Below are positions 10,484 through 18,097 of a stretch of DNA of 26,937 bases, piece after piece. A model generated the notes under the pieces. It did no database searches, was not told the origin of the DNA, and worked only from the letters and a program-made list of their open reading frames with translations. The translations under genes and the position numbers were made by a program. Origin of the DNA: Symbiodinium natans (taxonomy: Eukaryota > Sar > Dinophyceae > Suessiales > Symbiodiniaceae); NCBI GenBank assembly GCA_905221605.1, contig CAJNDS010001335.1, positions 510,001-536,937 on the forward strand, in the 5' to 3' direction. The stretch's first letter is position 1; each line of letters starts with the position of its first letter.

Positions 10484-11837
10484 TGGGGCAGGAGCAACTT
10501 TGCGGTCAAAACTTGCCGGGATCCCCTTGGCACCCTGGAAAAGTGATGCAAATACCACACAAAACGGGAAAGGGTAGGAACAACTTTGTCGGTCAAAATT
10601 TGCCGGGATCCCCTTGGCACCCTGGAAAAGTCCTGCAAATACCACACAAAACGGGAAAGGGTAGGAACAACTTTGCCGGTCAAAATTTGCCGGGATCCCC
10701 TTGGCACCCTGGAAAAGTCCTGCAAATACCACACAAAACGGGAAAGTGTAGGAACAACATTTGCCGGTCAAAATTTGCTGGGATTCCCTTGGCACCCCGG
10801 AAAAGTGATGCAAATACCACACAAAACGGGAACGGGTAGGAACAACTTTGCGGGTCAAAATTTGCCGGGATTCCCTTGGCACCCTAGAAAAGTCCTGCAA
10901 ATACCACACAAAACGGGAAAGGGTAGGAACAACTTTGCCGGTCAAAAATTTGCCGGGGATTCCCTTGGCACACTAGAAAAGGTGATGCAAATACCACACA
11001 CAAAACGGGAACAAGGGTTGGAACAACTTGGGCCGTCAACAATTTGCGGGATCCCTTGGCATCTCGGGAAAAGTGAGCAAATGCACACAAAACGGAGTAC
11101 GGGTAGGAACAACTTTGCGGCTGCGTCAAAATTGCCGGGACCCCCTGGCCCTTGGGAAAATGATGAAAACCACCACAAAACGGGAAAGGGTAGGAACAAC
11201 TTTGCCGGTCCAAAATTTGCGGGATCCCTTGCACGACTGGAAACGTGACAAAGACCACACAAAACGGGCACGGGTAGGAAAACTTTGCCGCGTCAAATTT
11301 GCCGGGAATCCTTGCAACCCTGGAAAAAGGCCTACAAAATAGGCCACACAAACGGAAAGGGTAGGAACAACTCTTTTTTTGCCGGTCAAATTTGCCGGGA
11401 TTTCCCTTGGCACCCTGGAAAAGTCCTGCAAATACCACACAAACCGGGAAAGGGTAGGAACAACTTTGCCGGTCAAAATTTGCCGGGATTCCCTTGGCAC
11501 CCTGGAAAAGTCCTGCAAATACCACACAAAACGGGAAAGGGTAGGAGCAACTTTGCGGGTCAAAATTTGCCGGGATTCCCTTGGCACCCTGGAAAAGTGA
11601 TGCAAATACCACACAAAACGGGAAAGGGTAGGAACAACTTTGCGGGTCAAAATTTGCCGGGATCCCCTTGGCACCATGGAAAAGTGATGCAAATGCCACA
11701 CAAAACGGGAATGGGTAGGAACAACATTTGCCGGTCAAAATTTGCCGGGATTCCCTTGGCACCCTGGAAAAGTCCTGCAAATACCACACAAAACGGGACA
11801 GGGTAGGAACAACTTTGCGGGTCGAAATTTGCCGGGC
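10484..11837. repeat. 87-bp tandem repeat array, about 15 units, running into the assembly gap
   Basis: The unit contains GGTAGGAACAACTTTGCCGG, then TTTGCCGGGATCCCCTTGG, then CACCCTGGAAAAGTCCTGCA, then AATACCACACAAAACGGGAA; the distance between successive GTAGGAACAA copies is 87 nt. The units at both ends are well conserved, while those at about 10940-11390 carry many small indels. Because 87 is divisible by three, long repetitive ORFs appear in several frames on both strands. The array is interrupted by the gap, so its true length is unknown. Confidence 0.93.
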
Positions 11838-11937
11838 NNNNNNNNNNNNNNNNNNNNNNNNNNNNNNNNNNNNNNNNNNNNNNNNNNNNNNNNNNNNNNN
11901 NNNNNNNNNNNNNNNNNNNNNNNNNNNNNNNNNNNNN
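11838..11937. other. Assembly gap (100 N)
   Basis: Exactly 100 N separate the 87-bp satellite from the second LINE copy. A round number usually means a scaffold join of unknown true length, so the missing 5' part of LINE copy 2 may lie here. Confidence 0.99.
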
Positions 11938-11938
11938 C

Positions 11939-14900
11939 GCTCCGACCCATCAGGCGTGCGAGGTCACCTCCTTCCAAGGGAAGCGCGAGCCTCAGCATAA
12001 CACAGCACCAATGAATCCAGCCGAGCCACCCTCGCTGCCCATAACAGCCAAGTCAGCAGACCTTAGCTTCATACCCAAGCCCTCTAAACCAGCCTCTAAG
12101 CCGGAGAACTTGCGACCGCTGGGCATCATTAGGCCAGATGGCAAAGGAATAGCCTCTGAGGCTAGGAGAAGACTTGACCCCCTCTTCAAGAAGGCCCACT
12201 TTGCTTCCCCTCAATTTGCCTACATTCCAGGACGCGGTATCGCCGATGCCCAACTCCGGGTAATTGGCCACGCAAGGCGCGTCCGTGCCATGCTTCGATC
12301 CCGAGCACCAGACAGATTCTGCACTCCCAAGCGCACGAAGGGCAAGCCGGACCTAATCGGAGGCTTCACCTTCTCACTAGATCTCTCTCAAGCTTTTGAC
12401 AAAACAAGCAGAGAAGCTCTTTTGCGCTCACTAATTACTTATGGAGCCTCACCTGAAGACGTCGAGCTGGTTGCATCCCTCCATAGGGAGGCCCAGTATA
12501 ATCTGCGCTATGGACGAAGCCAGGAAACAGTAACCTCCACAAGAGGTATAAAGCAAGGATGCAAACTGGCCCCCTCCCTCTTCTCCCTGGTCATCACGGA
12601 GGCGTTCCGGCTTATGGCCACCCACATAGGGTTCCCTCCCATACAGCAGTTCCTCACAGGCTTCGCAGATGACCTCGTCATTCACCGAGACATCCACAAC
12701 TGGTCTGATCTCTATGCGGCTCATGACATGGTTAGACTGTTACTGCACTACCTGCAAGAAGCCGGACTAGAAGTGAATTACGCCAAGTGCAACATCATGG
12801 TCAAACTGGCAGGTTGCCACGCACAGCAGGCCAAGAAGCTCTTCAAGTCACAGGAGATTCGCTCAGGCCGGAAGGTCACGGTCTGGAATATAGACGCACC
12901 AGAGCAGCCAAGACGGCCAATTCTGCTTTCGCATTCCTCAGTTCTTCCCCCTCTCCCCTCTCTTCCTTCCTTCGAGCTGGTAGACTCCTTCAAGTACCTA
13001 GGGGTCATGATCAGCTACTCAAACCCGGAAGATCTTACCTATTCTTTAAGACAAGAGAGAGCGGCGAAGAAAAAGCAGACAGTGCGCAAATTCATTCACA
13101 ATAAGCGCAGGACAAAAACCGCATCTAGGCTGCTTGTCTGGAGAGCCACCGTCTGGTCCACGGCCACTTTTGGCCTGGAATCCGTTGGTCTCTCAGGCAG
13201 GCGGGCAAGGGCTCTCCGCTCATGGCATGCCAGACAGGTGCGAGCGGTAACGCACAACCCTGTGCATAAGACTCGTGAAACTACAGCAGCGCTTTTTGCA
13301 CGTCTGAAACTTGTCTCTCCCATTCAGCAGCTTCATGATCGCTCCGCCCAGCGCCTAGACTCTCTCCGCAAGCGCCGGAATGCAGCCCCAGCGAGTGAGG
13401 TCACCTCCTGCTCCACATCCACGCCGGCCAACGCGAGCTCTTCGCTCCTCACTCAGTCCGGCGCCTGGCCACGTGAAGATATCTTAACTATTCCCTCCAC
13501 CCTGCAAACGGCGGAGGAAATTGTAGCCTCTTACAGCAAGCTGCTCAGGGAGGCCGACATTGACCCTTCTCCGGACGTGCCCATGCACACATGCTGTGGA
13601 AAGGTATTTCGTACTGCGGCGGGCCTGAGAACACACCGGACAGTCAAGCACCCGGCTCCTGTTCCGCCACCCCTTGAATTCTCACGCCTAAAGCACTCCG
13701 TGGGAGGCCTGCCTCAATGCTCGCACTGCCAGGCGAAATTTAAAAACTGGCATAATCTACAACAGCACGTTGAGCGCAGAGTCTGCCGACAGGCTGGTTT
13801 CAAGCTTTCCAGACCTGAGGCGGCCACTCAGGCTGACGAAGCTCCTTCCAAGGCGAGTGAGGTCTCCTCCAGCCAGGAGCTCGTGCCCTCGTCAGACTGC
13901 CGTGCTACTGCCGCACCCTCGGCCCAGCTTACCTTGCAGATGGACACAGTGCCTCTCATTTCGCGCATGCGCACCGAACTGCTGCAACAGGCCGGAACCC
14001 AGACCTTCCTCGAGCTCCTCACCGGCCACCTTGGCCAGCAACTCACCAGGCCCTGTCTGCTCTGCGACTCGTGGATAGCCTCCACGACAAAAATAGCCTT
14101 CCACCTCACAAAGAAACACGGGGCAGAATGGGACTCTTATAAAGCCTCGGCGGGGAATAACACCTCTAAGATGTTTGTGCTGACCCGCCTGTCACCCTGT
14201 CCTGCCTGTGGCGTGAAAGTGGAGAGCGCCCCCCGACACACGAAGCAGTGCCCGGTCATTCAGCAATTACAACTCTTCTTCTTTCTGCACCCTGACGCCC
14301 CTCTTTCCAGAATGCACTCGTCCTTCCAACACACTCAGCTCTCACATCTCTCGCCTCCCACCTCTGGGGTTGGCGCATCTTCTCCTGCGGTCCCTAACCC
14401 CGGGCAGAGCACGACAACATCACACCAACACGCATCTCCCACACAGGCTACCTTCCAACCAAAGACGTTCCAACAGCGGACCCTGCAGGCTCCTAATCCC
14501 AGGTCCAAGCAAAGCCAGCTTCAGCGATGGTTTCGCCCAGGGAGTGCCTCCCAGGCTGCACAGCTAGGCGCAGGACCTCCTCAGCCAGCACCGACAGACC
14601 TGGATGCCTCTGCTCCGCCACCGCCTCCTGCAGCTCAGCCTATGCCACAATTGATTAATCCTCATAACTTGTGCTACGCCATTTCAGTCATGCAGATGAT
14701 TAGCGCTCTGAGGGAAGACCCCTCAGTGGACTGGTCGAACCTCCAACCTCTCCAGCGGGAACTTCGAGCAAGGGCCTCGCACCCAGTCTCTATTCTCGCA
14801 CTAGAATCGCTCCCGCATTGTCATCCAGACTGGAGGCTTGCTAATAGGCAAAGTGATGCACTCGAGTACCTGACGTTCTTGTTGGCTAACCACCATGGCT

Positions 14901-15010
14901 CCTTACAAGGTACCCCCTGGAAGCGAGTCTATGATGCAGACATACCCGACTCAACTGGCTTCTCCCCCCTTCTACTAACCTTCCCGGAAGGCACCGACCC
15001 GACTCCCTAG
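11939..15010 (+). CDS. LINE polyprotein, copy 2: reverse transcriptase, zinc fingers, N-terminal half of USP-like domain
   Basis: The frame is open from the gap edge. The first ATG (12011) is a CTG in copy 1, so it is probably not a native start. The RT carries motif A FSLDLSQAFD (Asp codon 12380-12382), GIKQGCKLAPSLFS and FADD (12662-12673). Four Cys/His fingers follow as in copy 1. After a linker containing QSQLQRWF (14510-14533) comes a peptidase C19 Cys box, NPHNLCYAISVMQMI, with the candidate catalytic Cys codon at 14672-14674, and a Q box RQSDALEYLTFLL from about 14846. These two boxes occur in this order in ubiquitin-specific proteases. The frame ends at TAG 15008-15010, before the His box, which continues in another frame from 15046. 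Hairpin repeats at 11958, 13395 and 13857 are read in frame. Confidence 0.87.
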   Translation, partial: APTHQACEVTSFQGKREPQHNTAPMNPAEPPSLPITAKSADLSFIPKPSKPASKPENLRPLGIIRPDGKGIASEARRRLDPLFKKAHFASPQFAYIPGRGIADAQLRVIGHARRVRAMLRSRAPDRFCTPKRTKGKPDLIGGFTFSLDLSQAFDKTSREALLRSLITYGASPEDVELVASLHREAQYNLRYGRSQETVTSTRGIKQGCKLAPSLFSLVITEAFRLMATHIGFPPIQQFLTGFADDLVIHRDIHNWSDLYAAHDMVRLLLHYLQEAGLEVNYAKCNIMVKLAGCHAQQAKKLFKSQEIRSGRKVTVWNIDAPEQPRRPILLSHSSVLPPLPSLPSFELVDSFKYLGVMISYSNPEDLTYSLRQERAAKKKQTVRKFIHNKRRTKTASRLLVWRATVWSTATFGLESVGLSGRRARALRSWHARQVRAVTHNPVHKTRETTAALFARLKLVSPIQQLHDRSAQRLDSLRKRRNAAPASEVTSCSTSTPANASSSLLTQSGAWPREDILTIPSTLQTAEEIVASYSKLLREADIDPSPDVPMHTCCGKVFRTAAGLRTHRTVKHPAPVPPPLEFSRLKHSVGGLPQCSHCQAKFKNWHNLQQHVERRVCRQAGFKLSRPEAATQADEAPSKASEVSSSQELVPSSDCRATAAPSAQLTLQMDTVPLISRMRTELLQQAGTQTFLELLTGHLGQQLTRPCLLCDSWIASTTKIAFHLTKKHGAEWDSYKASAGNNTSKMFVLTRLSPCPACGVKVESAPRHTKQCPVIQQLQLFFFLHPDAPLSRMHSSFQHTQLSHLSPPTSGVGASSPAVPNPGQSTTTSHQHASPTQATFQPKTFQQRTLQAPNPRSKQSQLQRWFRPGSASQAAQLGAGPPQPAPTDLDASAPPPPPAAQPMPQLINPHNLCYAISVMQMISALREDPSVDWSNLQPLQRELRARASHPVSILALESLPHCHPDWRLANRQSDALEYLTFLLANHHGSLQGTPWKRVYDADIPDSTGFSPLLLTFPEGTDPTP
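11951..11975 (+). repeat. Hairpin repeat HP5, LINE copy 2 equivalent of HP2
   Basis: GCGAGGTCACCTCCTTCC lies at 11958-11975. The G after CCTCCT has become T, which further weakens the already short ggc/gcc arm pairing seen at 1613-1635. Confidence 0.6.
13390..13412 (+). repeat. Hairpin repeat HP6, LINE copy 2 equivalent of HP3
   Basis: The loop GTGAGGTCACCTCCT is at 13395-13409 with agc/gct arms, read in frame as SEVTSC between the RT and the zinc fingers. Confidence 0.65.
13841..13880 (+). repeat. Hairpin repeat HP7, LINE copy 2 equivalent of HP4
   Basis: The loop begins at 13857. The arms gctcct/aggagc plus ggc/gcc pair as in copy 1. It is read in frame as SEVSSSQ. Confidence 0.7.
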
Positions 15011-15045
15011 CGGCGCCCCACTTAGCTTATTCACTGTCCTTTTTT

Positions 15046-15414
15046 GTGCACGAGTGGCACTCTCCGCATGACTCGAAGGCGGCACTGTTGTATACACCTC
15101 CTTATATCTTTGTGTCTCTGCCAAGGTTCACAAATGCCGGAGCGAAGCAGCACTGGAGACTCACGGGCTTGCAGGACGAAGTACAGCTGCCTGCATGGAC
15201 CGGGCCTCACTCTCAATCCTTTGTTCGCTACAGATCCGTCTCGGGACTCTTTCACATAGGGCAGGAAGCCACCTCAGGTCATTACAGATCCTTCACCTTG
15301 CTTCCCTCTCTCCAGGTAGGTGATGACTCCAGCCCAGGCTTCTCGCCTACGAGCGAGGAACGTGCACAGATCGGGTCAGGAGCTTACCTTTTGCTCCTCC
15401 AACGCTTAAGTTAA
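15046..15414 (+). pseudogene. USP-like (peptidase C19) C-terminal half of the LINE polyprotein, frame-shifted
   Basis: In frame 1 this segment reads PPYIFVSLPRF, then VRYRSVSGLFHIGQEATSGHYRSF, then VGDDSS...GAYLLLLQRLS. These match the C-terminal boxes of ubiquitin-specific proteases: a beta strand, the His box SGHY (candidate catalytic His codon 15280-15282), an Asp-Asp after it, and the final AYLLxYxR-like strand. The upstream half with the Cys and Q boxes is in frame 2 and stops at 15010. A PLSLFTVLF-like stretch in frame 3 (about 15012-15040) suggests two small indels, one near the TAG and one in the T-run at 15039-15044. So the protease is broken here, or the assembly has homopolymer errors. 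GTG 15046 is not a real start. Confidence 0.75.
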
Positions 15415-15418
15415 GTCC

Positions 15419-15457
15419 CGTTCATCTTCGTGTGAGGTCCCCTCCTGAAGGTGAACG
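15419..15457 (+). repeat. Hairpin repeat HP8, directly after the LINE/USP stop
   Basis: Arms cgttcatcttc (15419-15429) and gaaggtgaacg (15447-15457) pair over 11 nt, with one G-T pair or mismatch. The loop is GTGTGAGGTCCCCTCCT. It starts five bases after the TAA at 15414 and ends 46 nt before the next ATG. Confidence 0.88.
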
Positions 15458-15503
15458 GGCAGTGATTTCACTCGTGATACCATGCGTGTCCTCCCCAAGC
15501 GCT

Positions 15504-16577
15504 ATGGAGCAAGCCCAGCAGGAGCTGCTGAACAACCCTGCACTATGCCAAGTGCTCTTTGAGAACCTCCCCCATCTTGCCGCTTCATCCATGGCTGCGC
15601 GGGCATTTGGCCCTGATGAACGTTCAACGTCCAGAGAACTGGTCCCTGCTCACGACAGGGACAGGCCTCCCAAACAGCGCCGTCAGCAAAAGGACCTGGA
15701 GCAGGACGAGGAAATGCCGCCGACTCGGTTGCCCTCACCGTCCAGGAGGCCCAGGAGGACTGGTCGCCGTAATGGCTCCAGACCAAGGGCCTCGCAAAAC
15801 GGTCTGCAGAAATCAAAGCAGGAGGTCAAACCAACCGCTGACCTCTTGGCCAGCATCATCTTGGCCCTGCTGAATCACGAGGATGAATTGACAGCCTTGA
15901 GATACCATCATGGATGGATCTTCTACGCCACGGTGCACCAAGCGAACAGTGTGGTTCCCTCCTTGGCACGGATCCAGCAACAGTGGAAGTCGGACCAGCC
16001 CCAGGACCCCCCTGGCACGCCCGTTCGCCACGCCCTGTTCCTCGGTCTCCTTCACGAGCTGCACACTCGAGCCCAGGGCTTCGATCACGTCGCCTACGAC
16101 AGCACGAACCAGGACAAGGAATCAGCACTTATCTCTCTACCAGGAGCACTTGCCTCCCGAGGTCGACACCACACGGACGAGAACCCTGCCTTCTACTGGA
16201 ACTACATGAGATGGGACGCCAAACAGCGGAAGGTAGTCATCGATGCCCAACGCCCTCCTCTCTCGCCCAAGGTTGTCTCCACCCACCTGGCGGCTATGCT
16301 CAAGCTAGATCAAGAACAGCTCACCAAGTTCAGGCCGTCCAGACCGCTGCGAGCCAACCTGACGGAAGAAAGGCCGGTCATCGCCTTCCTCCTGGAACTG
16401 GCCCTGACCATCGGAGACGACCATGAGGCAATGCACGCCTCTCGACTTCTAGCGAACAACTCAGTCTGGAACCTAGTGGGGGTCACCATGCGCAGGGAGG
16501 GCCTAAGACGGTCTCCACAGATGCAGACCCTCCGTGATCAGCTAGAAGCGCTGCGCACAGGAGGCAACGAGGGCTAA
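15504..16577 (+). CDS. Uncharacterised 357-aa protein
   Basis: I do not recognise a family. The start chosen is ATG 15504 (GCTATGGAGCAA). The frame is open further upstream through the hairpin, but only with a GTG and no ATG. Residues about 45-110 are highly charged and rich in Arg, Lys, Pro and Gln (RPPKQRRQQKDLEQDEEMPP, RRPRRTGRRN), probably disordered and possibly a nuclear-localisation or nucleic-acid-binding tail. From about residue 113 (TADLLASIILALLNHEDELTALRYHHGWIF) the protein looks globular and mostly helical to the end. No signal peptide or obvious membrane segment is seen. It lies between a hairpin 46 nt upstream and one about 10 nt after the stop. It follows the LINE on the same strand, so it could be a host gene or an accessory ORF of a larger element. 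Confidence 0.65.
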   Translation: MEQAQQELLNNPALCQVLFENLPHLAASSMAARAFGPDERSTSRELVPAHDRDRPPKQRRQQKDLEQDEEMPPTRLPSPSRRPRRTGRRNGSRPRASQNGLQKSKQEVKPTADLLASIILALLNHEDELTALRYHHGWIFYATVHQANSVVPSLARIQQQWKSDQPQDPPGTPVRHALFLGLLHELHTRAQGFDHVAYDSTNQDKESALISLPGALASRGRHHTDENPAFYWNYMRWDAKQRKVVIDAQRPPLSPKVVSTHLAAMLKLDQEQLTKFRPSRPLRANLTEERPVIAFLLELALTIGDDHEAMHASRLLANNSVWNLVGVTMRREGLRRSPQMQTLRDQLEALRTGGNEG

Positions 16578-16586
16578 AGTTTTCCA

Positions 16587-16621
16587 GGACACCCGAGTCG
16601 AGGTCCCCTCCTGAGCTGTCC
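16587..16621 (+). repeat. Hairpin repeat HP9, after the 357-aa ORF
   Basis: The loop variant TCGAGGTCCCCTCCT is at 16598-16612, with an extra C compared with the consensus. Arms ggaca (16587-16591) and tgtcc (16617-16621) pair. Confidence 0.75.
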
Positions 16622-16673
16622 AAGGCCCCCTTGCCCTCCTGGGGGATCTAGCTAGTCACTTAGCCTCAGACAA

Positions 16674-16717
16674 CCCTCCTACTCTCGTGTAGAGGTCCCC
16701 TCCTGAGAGAACGAGGG
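16674..16717 (+). repeat. Hairpin repeat HP10
   Basis: Loop GTAGAGGTCCCCTCCT begins at 16689. Arms ccctcctactctc (16674-16686) and gagagaacgaggg (16705-16717) match at 11 of 13 positions. Together with HP9 it bounds a short spacer of about 75 nt. Confidence 0.85.
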
Positions 16718-17031
16718 CGCTGATAAGTCAACCTGTTTTTCTTTCTCCCTTCTCTGCCGCCTCGTGCGCACCGTGCCTGCCAGGAAAAGTCTTTTCTGCA
16801 CCACACGTCAGGCTTCACTATTGCATCGAACTGCCTTTCTCCCATTACAACTGAGGCCGAGCTACACTTACGTCAGCTGTCGACCAGAGCGAGTCACACT
16901 CCAGGCTCTCGCATTGCTTACAAGCTGAGAGACTTTCCGCCATGTGCCTGACTGAAGCCCCAACTTAACTCAGCATCAGCCGTTCTGCTCATATTGATCA
17001 GTACTGACTGTTCCTCCATCATCACCACGCC
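16718..17031. other. Spacer with a candidate splice or trans-splice acceptor
   Basis: No ORF with an ATG is supported. A polypyrimidine tract (about 16734-16757) is followed by CAG, with the AG at 16782-16783, resembling an RNA splice acceptor. Dinoflagellate mRNAs typically receive a spliced leader at such an AG, but the assignment here is inferred from sequence alone. Confidence 0.4.
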
Positions 17032-17295
17032 ATGGCAACCAACCCGGAGGGCACGATTCTTGCCATTGAGAACACCCCTGGCATTCACACCCAGCCGACG
17101 ACAAGCCAGGCCAATGTCGCCCAAGCGCTGGTTAAGGCAACGGCACCTCCGCCACCACAGTCATCATGCGGAGCAGGCTGCGACCAATGCCACAGTGCTC
17201 CATGTGTTCGACACAAGCCGGGACATCTGTGGCACTGCTGCTTCGGGTGTAGAGACTCCTGGGCGGTGCAACAAGCCCGCTCCAGATACTGGTAG
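17032..17295 (+). CDS. Small Cys/His-rich protein, 87 aa
   Basis: The start is ATG 17032 in a good initiation context (GCCATGG), and the stop is TAG 17293-17295. The N-terminal 45 residues are simple, with a PPPP stretch. The C-terminal half has a dense Cys/His cluster: Cys at 46, 50, 53, 58, 69, 70 and 73, and His at 54, 61, 65 and 68. This is enough ligands for one or two zinc ions, but it fits no finger class I can name. A hairpin (HP11) starts about 25 nt after the stop, as for other ORFs in this cluster, which supports it being a real unit. It is short and without a recognised homologue, so it could be chance. Confidence 0.45.
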   Translation: MATNPEGTILAIENTPGIHTQPTTSQANVAQALVKATAPPPPQSSCGAGCDQCHSAPCVRHKPGHLWHCCFGCRDSWAVQQARSRYW

Positions 17296-17317
17296 CTATG
17301 AGCAGGATAGAGCTCGA

Positions 17318-17360
17318 CTTTTTGCGACCAGCAAGTGAGGTCTCCTCCTGCAGGTAAAAC
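17318..17360 (+). repeat. Hairpin repeat HP11
   Basis: The loop GTGAGGTCTCCTCCT is at 17335-17349. The arms are imperfect: gc/gc, acc/ggt and tttt/aaaa pair, with bulged bases between them. Confidence 0.65.
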
Positions 17361-17537
17361 GCAGCTATGTTCTCACAGCTGCGCGCCGTCGACCGAGCCA
17401 ACAGTCTCAACTAAAACCATCTGCCCTAAATGCATGACAGCACTTAACTTATCTAATGTCTCTCCGCTCCTAAATTGCTGCACAGGCCCCACTGTCGAGC
17501 CCAGCACTCAGCCAGTCCTTGTGCATTGCTGAGATAA

Positions 17538-18041
17538 ATGTCTGACCTTACGCGCTGGCAAGACTCTGTGCTCAAAGAAGGTCCACTAGGTCTACAGCGC
17601 AGGGCACCTAGGACCATGCCCCCGCGGAAAAGACAGTCGAAAGCTTCGACTCTGCCCTCGTTCGATCTCGCCTCCAACATCTGCACAGAAGCTGATAGGC
17701 TGCTGCCTTCGAACTATGTCCCCATCTCGCATAAGAGAATGGACGAGATCAGAAACTACCGCTGGGAGAAGGGCCTCCGTGCTATATCAAGAAGCATGAT
17801 GGCCCGTCAATCGACAAGGCCGGTCTCGAGCCAGAGACAAGCGGATAAAGAAAGCAAGAGACTAGAAGAGCTGGGAATCAAAAAGCCTGGACTCACTGCA
17901 GAGGACTTAGCGGCCCTTCCTACCTCGGAAGTGTACAAGAATCTGTCTTCGCTATCCTTGATCTCGGTCGAGAACTTAGCGGCCCTTCCTACCTCGGACA
18001 AGAATCTGGATCTCGGTCGAGACCGGCAGGCTCCAGCGTGA
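17538..18041 (+). CDS. Uncharacterised 167-aa basic protein with a 23-aa repeat
   Basis: No family is recognised. The start is ATG 17538 (ATAAATGTCTGAC). The protein is rich in Lys, Arg and Ser (PPRKRQSK, KESKRLEELGIKK). DNA at 17905-17929 is repeated exactly at 17974-17998, 69 nt apart, giving two copies of D/NLAALPTS spaced 23 residues. The TGA stop (18039-18041) is part of hairpin HP12. The next ORF is open in another frame right through the hairpin, so the two might once have been a single gene interrupted by hairpin insertion. Either reading is possible; I annotate two ORFs. Confidence 0.55.
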   Translation: MSDLTRWQDSVLKEGPLGLQRRAPRTMPPRKRQSKASTLPSFDLASNICTEADRLLPSNYVPISHKRMDEIRNYRWEKGLRAISRSMMARQSTRPVSSQRQADKESKRLEELGIKKPGLTAEDLAALPTSEVYKNLSSLSLISVENLAALPTSDKNLDLGRDRQAPA

Positions 18042-18058
18042 GGTCGCCTCCGAGGAGC
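18030..18058 (+). repeat. Hairpin repeat HP12, supplying the TGA stop of the 167-aa ORF
   Basis: The loop GTGAGGTCGCCTCC starts at 18038. Arms gctcc (18030-18034) and ggagc (18054-18058) pair exactly. The stop codon 18039-18041 is the TGA of the loop. It is the only copy with G at the variable loop position. Confidence 0.82.
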
Positions 18059-18097
18059 GGACACAGGAAAGCGAAAACAGATCCATCCTCCTCATCT

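Larger units (their letters stand above)
11938..15414 (+). mobile_element. LINE-type retrotransposon, copy 2, with C-terminal USP-like protease region
   Basis: The 5' end is hidden by the gap. 11938-14429 matches copy 1 at a fixed offset of 10340 nt. Beyond 14430 it continues with a Pro/Gln-rich linker and a C19-peptidase-like domain, ending at a TAA at 15412-15414. A hairpin repeat begins five bases after the stop. About 14 amino-acid differences separate the two copies over about 830 aligned residues, by rough count. No poly(A) tail or target-site duplication is visible next to the stop. Confidence 0.85.

Noticed and set aside
10884-11789. Repetitive 301-aa and other ORFs in the 87-bp satellite, both strands
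   Set aside because: Openness follows from a period divisible by three; frames on both strands are equally open and the units carry indels.
10484-11837. CRISPR-like array
   Set aside because: The whole 87-bp unit is conserved with no unique spacers, so it is a satellite; the genome also appears eukaryotic.
12053-13323. Minus-strand ORFs inside the LINE RT region (72-91 aa)
   Set aside because: They are shadows of the RT frame and occur identically in copy 1; none has a recognisable domain.
15432-15503. GTG start at 15432 giving an N-terminus MRSPPEGER for the 357-aa protein
   Set aside because: The 'MRSPP' N-termini at 15432, 17335, 18038 and 20738 are simply the hairpin loop GTGAGGTCNCCTCCT read from its GTG. 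An ATG in frame follows at 15504 and 18098.
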